Under the pieces are notes generated by a model. It was not told the origin of the DNA, searched no databases, and worked only from the letters and a program-made list of their open reading frames with translations. The position numbers and the translations under genes were made by a program. This document shows, piece by piece, positions 57,740-64,000 of a DNA stretch of 64,000 bases; the stretch's first letter is position 1, and the number at the start of each line of letters is the position of its first letter. Origin of the DNA: Larus michahellis (taxonomy: Eukaryota > Chordata > Aves > Charadriiformes > Laridae); NCBI RefSeq assembly GCF_964199755.1, contig NC_133903.1:8165001-8229000 (forward strand), in the 5' to 3' direction.

Positions 57740-60700
57740 TCAAAAATACTGCCACTTTCCCAGCACCGTGTCTTTGATTGCATCAACATATTGAGTTGGT
57801 ACCCAATAGACCCAGTAGTAAGATGCTTCTGTTGGGCCCAGCTGAAATGCCTGCAAAGTTAAAAATGACAACATTTACACATGGGAAACAGAACAGCTTA
57901 CGCCAGTGGACAGATACAGCTTATCCACTACAAAATCAGAAGTGTCTTATACCTACTGCCTCCTTCAAACCCTTGCTGCACATTACATATATTTGGTAAG
58001 CAATTAAAAAAACCCAAACCATTCCTCAGAGAAAACAAGAACTGCAAAGTATTAACTAAAATGATGAGCTCTTTCCTTTTAAGATATCATAGCAGCAATG
58101 AAAACTCTTGGCCAGTTTCATGAACACGAGGAAATTATTCTGGAAGACAGAATCTGAAGCATAACCCAAAGTCTCGAAAGAAATGAGCAGCGTCCACAGA
58201 GTCGAGAAGCCAAACAGGAACTAAATAAGACAATGACCGTGTTCTCATAGTCATAAAATTTTATATTTAAATATCATGTCCTACTCTCAGCTTATGTCAG
58301 TATAAATAGGAGAGCATCACCATAGCATGCCAATAACCTCTATCCTTGTTGTAGGACAAGAGCGTATTGTGTCATACTCTGAAGAGGACATTTTCTTACA
58401 TGGGTGATCAAAAGTCAAGTATCTGGACAGGGACTAGATCAGTGCCCTCCTGCAGACAATAATTTTAAGGTATAAAATTTCCCCTTTCTTCCCCTAAAGA
58501 AGGGAGCAGACTTATATAAGGAACTGACTTCAACATTAAAAGTTAGTTACTGTACTTTGGAAAGCAAGATGTTAAAAAAAACATTTAAAGAAACAGCCAA
58601 AAGTTCAGTAGAATTAGCACTGCTCTCTTCTTAAATCTGTTACTTTTCTAGACCCAATACCAGTTTTTCAGAAAGTCACATATGGAAAAAAAAAATTACA
58701 GTAACAAATCACTACTTTTTTTTTTTTAACCTCCGACAAGTGTGTTGATATAAACACAACAGAAACCAGAAATTAAACTAGATATAGGAAAATATCACTA
58801 ACATTAAGAAATCATGAGCTATATCATAGGTATTTTTGCTGTTTTAACACTGTCACAAGACAGCAGAAGATATGAAATAATGCTTAAGCAATAATTTTTG
58901 TGTGAAACCAGCCCAGATTTCCCTAACAGCAGATACTCAATACGCTACTCGAAATATTTACACTGTGACAGCGCACCATGTCCACATTCCCACCTTCCAC
59001 AATCCATGACGCTGGCATTATTACCAGCCTCCAACTTGCTGTGTTTTAAAGACTTGCTTCTGTGTATTGGCATGAAGTAATTAGACTGATATTATTAAAG
59101 TAGAGACATTACTTACCATCATGTGATAATCCTCGTGTCCTTCAATAGGTTCACTCACCACATTTTTAATGGACCCCATGGGTAACTTTTCTGTTCTCTC
59201 TACATTAAAATTGATCAAAGTATTATTTCTGATATATTCGGAAGCAGTATTTCATATTAATTTCAAATACCACCTCCATTACTTCCAAAAGCTCTTCATG
59301 TCAGAACCTCCTCTTTGGGTGAACTTTGGATACCTACTGCTGAGAAGCCTGTTCTCCACATTACCACACACCCCACATCGGGTACGTTAATACTTCAAAG
59401 GAATCCAAAATTGGATCACACAGTTCCTCACATTTTATGTTTCCCCATAAAGGGCTCCACTTGGACCAGCAGGATTACTCACCATAGTGAAAGCTGGTCC
59501 AGGTGTAAGAATATTCAGGACTGGCTACCAACGATTATACCAAGCTCTACGGAAGGAGCAAGGCTGAAAGCTGAATGAAAATAGGCTAATTAGCTCTTTG
59601 AAAGCCTAGTCCTGATTTTACCCTGAGGCGGCATTGAACTATTACTATAAAAGCACAGGGAAGGAAATATTAATGAGTAAACAGGGAAAGAAACAAAAAG
59701 AGAAACTGAAATAAAAAAAATAGATGACGACAATTACATGACAGAGTAATGTCAGCCAGCCAGAGGTAACCAACAAGAATGACAAAGCATAGGGTTCGTG
59801 CAGACTTTTTCTGTCTCAGTTCTGTCCTCATTCTTTCTGAAGACTTAACTCCAAGATCCTTCCTTTCAGTTCCAGCTTTCAGTGTCAGCCTAAAATTATC
59901 TTCTTGGATATAAGAAAGAGAAAACCATAAACACTCTACAAACGAGAAACTGAACTGTGAGTTCCTTACAGATATCTAAGGAATTTGTTTGATCCAGAAA
60001 AAAAGCACCTACCTAAAAAAGGCACACAGGGAGATAAACTCAGTGATGTAAAGACAAAAACGCTCTACCTCAGTGCAGTAACTAAGCCAAACTACCCCAG
60101 TCAGGCTCGCAACATTCACTGATTGAGTAAAATCCTACTTGTTTAGCATCCTGCAAATCAATTACTCTTCACAGTATCTCAGCAATAGACCAGTGCATGT
60201 TATCAATGCCTCTACGAAAATGACACAGAGCAACTGACAAACACCCGCCTACACGAAACCTTGGACTACAAAAACATACAAAGTGATCTGTGAAGCACAG
60301 GAAAGCTGTGTGGGGGAAGAATCAGTTCCAACCTCCCAGGACTAGCAAGTGAAAAACTGCATTAACACCAAGCTGGTTTTATTCTAGCCCTTACGTACTG
60401 GCATCTGCCATGAATCTCTCCAAGCAGGAGGGAGTTTTCCCCAACAACAGTCAGCAATTACAGCCATTCCCTAGAGGTAGCAAGCAGCTGCTAATTTTGG
60501 GAAGTAGGGAAACAGGTTACGTGAAAGACAGATGACTACAAGAAGAATCAAATTTCACAGCTTAAGAAACACTAATCTAGAACGCTTCAGAAATACTAAA
60601 CTTGAAACTCAACTAGAAAGTGAAGGAGGAGGATTAATTGCCTAAATATTAATCATGTATTTAGAACACATTATCAATAACAAAAAGGTCTGTCTGCCCA

Positions 60701-63700
60701 ACCTATAGAGGAAAAAGAACAAATGTCTTGCTCCATCGCTTAGCCCAGGAGAAAAGAAAAATCACTCAAACAGCACCAACACAGGTTTTAAAGCCAGAAA
60801 AAACTTCACAATCAAGTTCATCCTACAAAGGAAAGGTCAAGAACTTCCAAGATTTCTGCTTACTTTGGAAATAATGTAGCAGCTGGAGGTGCCATCCAAA
60901 GCTAATATTACCATCCAATTAGGTTACTTTACTGGGACAGTGAGCAAGCACTGATATTCCTCTTGCTCATCACTATATTGTCCCATCCTGGTCAAACTAA
61001 AGGAGCACAGCTTCCTTTGGAGGCAGGGGGTTATCTGAGACGTCCTCAGCAATGCACGTTATCACCACAGCACTTTCAGCTCCTCCTGGCACCACTCAAG
61101 ACGGCAAACTGATTCCTCTGCACAGCAACACATGCCATAGTTTCTGCAGTTGTACATCACTGAAACAAGACACCCAACTAATTTTGGTTGAAAGGACAGA
61201 TAATGACAGAGATGCCAGCACTCCTAGTTTTAATCCTGGTTCTGAGATTCCCTTTCGAGTCTTAGCCAATTCATTGAGCCTCTACATGATGCTGGCACCA
61301 GACCAATGTTTATGAAGTGCTTTTGAGATATGCTAGAAATGCCAAACATTATAATTTACAGTTGGAGCTATGAATAGCAGATTGGAACATTAGTCTACTG
61401 GCACAAACAAACTCAAGTTTTTCAAGAACAGAAGTAAAATATCAAGTAATATTCAATATCTGGGAAAATGACATTTGAGAAGAGGAAGAAAAATTTAGTC
61501 TTGAAGTGTTACAATACCACTGCTATTCCCTAAACACAATTTAGTCACAGCAGAAGCTATTTCTAGGTCACACAATACACTTATAGCCCAATTATCAATT
61601 ATTCATCACAGAGTTTTGGAGTTGCTCACCTTTTGTACCAATCCATAGTTGGTCTTGCTCAAGTTTAAAGGTCAATCTTACTTTCCCCCCTGACTTGTTG
61701 TACATGCCAGATAATGGCACTGTTGGCAGACGCTCCTACAAAGAGGCAACACAGTAAGTCACAGTCAAGGACTTCAAGAGGAAAAGCTATATCCTCTTAA
61801 CTTTTAAAGCATAAAGACGATCCATCTTTCCAGTTTTCTACTAAGACAGCAAGGAACAATTGAACCAGCAATGAAAGGTCTCAAACCACAAAAGATGTCT
61901 CTCTCTTCCAATTATGACAATGTCTCAGGTACTTATTTACTTACCTGAACACCTTTAACAGAAGGCATCACATCATCAGGTTTTCCTTTATCCAATACTT
62001 TCCTGTGTTGCTACAATATAAAAACAGAAATTAGAGTTTACACAAATGCAACACAGCTTTTCAATTTACTTCCATCTGCACCCTTGACCATATGCCAATA
62101 GCATTAAGAGACAGTTAAGGACTATTCTCAGTAATTTATCACACAGGAAACGGTTAATTTTCAAAGTTAACCGAGCACTTTCTATGACAGTCTAAAGAAA
62201 CTATATAAATAACTAAAACCCCAGCATAACATCCCTTCTAGAATATACATATACTTAAATATATATCTATAAAAAGTTAAAGGACGCTGATATCATACGT
62301 GCTGAATCACATAGTTGGCATTTGGCAAGACAGTTTTAACGGTCAAGTGTTATATCCAGTGAATGGCAGAAAACCCTCCACATTTGACAGTGCAACATAC
62401 CACAACACAGCAACAAACCAGAACGGATCAGAGCAGCAGTAACTAAGAAAACCATGCTCACAGCTTGTAAGTTGCCAAGTACCTTTAAACAATGATGGAA
62501 CTTACAGTGAACTATGGTAAATTACAGAAAAACAAAAGCATGTTTCATAAGGGTTGCAGTTCAATGATGCACTACTTAATTTTTAATCAAATTTATTCTA
62601 AGGAAGGTACGGGGCTGGTAATACTTTGAGTTGAAAATCCTTTATCAGCCCCACAATGCTGCAGTGCTGCCAACAAAGCAAGCCTCATGCTGTACTTCAA
62701 TTCCTATTCAGAGGCAGCACTTCAATATGCAAGAGGAGAATTCAGAACCCATGTTCACTTCAGTGCTGGGACAGCTGAAGGAACTTCTCTCTTGGTGTTC
62801 ATTTTAAAGGCAGTTTTTGGAGATCAAATTCTTTTATGCCAACAAAAATTAGTTAGCTTTTAGATATAATTAGTTTAGACTGTGTTTGAGCTAACAACCA
62901 CGAAATATTTCTATTATTTACCATTTCTTGTCTGAAATGGTAGGCTGTGCCTGGCACCACGACAAGGGGTATCTTGCAAAGCCCCAGCCTCCACTGGGAT
63001 GTTTTTCTGCTGCTAAAACTCCTCTGCACAGAGCCCTTCTTCTATCGCTTAGCTATGAGAAGAGAAACCCCAGCCCGCTTTGAGGAGGAACAGGACCCAG
63101 AGGTGACTGCAGAGTATTACAAGAGAACCGCCTAAATCCAACAGCTCCCCCACACCAGGAATTATGGAGACATCAATAACCTTTTGTCTGCAAAGTGGTT
63201 CCTTTTTATTTTCTTCAGCTTTGACCTCCTGTTGAGCGGCTTCTTTGGGTGTATTTACCGCTAAAACATCATTGATAGTAGAGCCAACAACCATTATTTT
63301 AGCTCCGTTTGTTACTTTGATTTCCCGCAACGTTTTCTCCTCTGGTAGAAGTCCCTTGAACATAACTTTCTGCATAGCAGGTGGAAGGCCTAAGAGGCAA
63401 GAATAAGGGTTACGAGATGGCGTGACAGAGGTGAGAGGAGGCGCGGGCTGAGGCGGGAGAGGCGGCGGTGGCCCCGACAGACCTGTGAGCGAGTGGATCT
63501 TCTGCTTCAGCTCGGCCCCCGTGCTGTCCAGGCAAAACTTCACGTCGTACTTGTTCTTGTTCCAGATAACCTTCAGCTCCACTAGCTCCTTCCCGCCCTC
63601 CGCGTCGCCGCCGTTGCTGACAGACGCCTGCGGGGGATCCCGGCGCTCCTCGCCCTCCGGAGACCTCCCCGCCGCCGGCGAGCCGCCCTCTCCGCCGCAG

Positions 63701-63995
63701 CCCAGCGGCAGCTCCTGCGCCTCCGCCTCCATGCCCGGCTCCTCGGCACCTGCAGGCGAGCGGACAGGAAGAGCCTGGCCAGCGGGAAGCTGCCCCGGCC
63801 CGGCCCTACCCGGCCCGTCCGCGCTCCAACCCCAGAGCGCCGCTCACAGACCGCCCCGGGGCCGGCTCCTCGCCCCGGCACCTCCCCGTTTCCCCGCCCC
63901 ACCCCGCGCTGCCACCCGCCGCCTCGCCGCGCCTCGCCCCGCCGCCGGGACCGCGGGCTCCTACCATCGGCGGCGGCGGAGGCGGCGGCGGCCAT
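57740..63995 (-). CDS. UBFD1: Ubiquitin family domain-containing protein 1
   Basis: Seven exons (63995-63965, 63749-63483, 63389-63181, 62010-61945, 61735-61630, 59199-59117, 57850-57740) give 290 residues (human 309). The N-terminus is Ala/Glu/Gly-rich. A ubiquitin-like fold follows at about 66-136 (ELVELKVIWNKNKYDVKF, LPPAMQKVMFKGLLPEEKT, GAKIMVVGSTINDVLAV). The conserved C-terminal half ends VLGKWQYF. The human protein has been linked to NF-kB signalling, but its biochemical role is poorly defined. Exon 1 is only 31 nt and encodes MAAAASAAAD. The join to GAEEPGM in exon 2 matches the human MAAAGAPDGMEEPGM pattern, which is why I prefer it to the in-frame ATG at 63731. Intron 3 has a weak donor (AAG|GTTATT). 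Confidence 0.96.
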
Positions 63996-64000
63996 GATGA
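63400..64000 (-). promoter_or_regulatory. UBFD1: CpG island at the 5' end of UBFD1
   Basis: CpG-dense sequence covers exons 1 and 2 and intron 1. The start codon lies at 63995, so the true promoter is cut off by the window edge. Confidence 0.5.

Overview
The window looks like bird genomic DNA. Split genes with vertebrate-type introns alternate with short, CpG-rich promoters. Four 5'-truncated CR1 LINE tails (the standard avian retroposon) and two solo LTRs of an avian ERVL-like type lie in introns and gaps. No bacterial, plasmid or CRISPR features were seen. The species cannot be named from the sequence alone.

Layout, left to right: (1) bases 1-150, the apparent poly(A) end of an unseen plus-strand gene; (2) 1302-6927 (-), a nine-exon membrane mucin with SEA and EGF domains that I cannot name; (3) 9647-11656 (-), NDUFAB1, the mitochondrial acyl carrier protein; (4) 12296-23456 (-), PALB2, in 13 exons; (5) 23590-26582 (+), DCTN5, head to head with PALB2 over 133 bp; (6) 31235-36791 (+), PLK1; (7) 38992-51550 (-), ERN2 (IRE1 beta), in 22 exons and convergent with PLK1; (8) 57740-63995 (-), UBFD1, whose first codon lies five bases from the right edge. 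I built the exon chains by hand from splice sites, reading phase and remembered human proteins. Each chain closes in frame without an internal stop.

The genes do not form one pathway. They are the neighbours of the human 16p12 block UBFD1-NDUFAB1-PALB2-DCTN5-PLK1-ERN2. Here UBFD1 sits beside ERN2 instead of NDUFAB1, as a single inversion of the NDUFAB1-ERN2 segment would produce. PALB2 acts in homologous recombination, PLK1 in mitosis, DCTN5 in dynein/dynactin transport, ERN2 in the secretory-cell unfolded protein response, and NDUFAB1 in mitochondrial fatty-acid synthesis, Fe-S assembly and complex I.

I found no new multi-gene system. The observations most worth following are the unnamed SEA/EGF mucin, the inversion, two GC-AG introns (one in the PALB2 intron that I recall is also GC-AG in human), a cell-cycle CDE/CHR-like site at PLK1, a compact ETS/CRE/RFX-like promoter shared by PALB2 and DCTN5, and an exon-like open frame near 55.3 kb.
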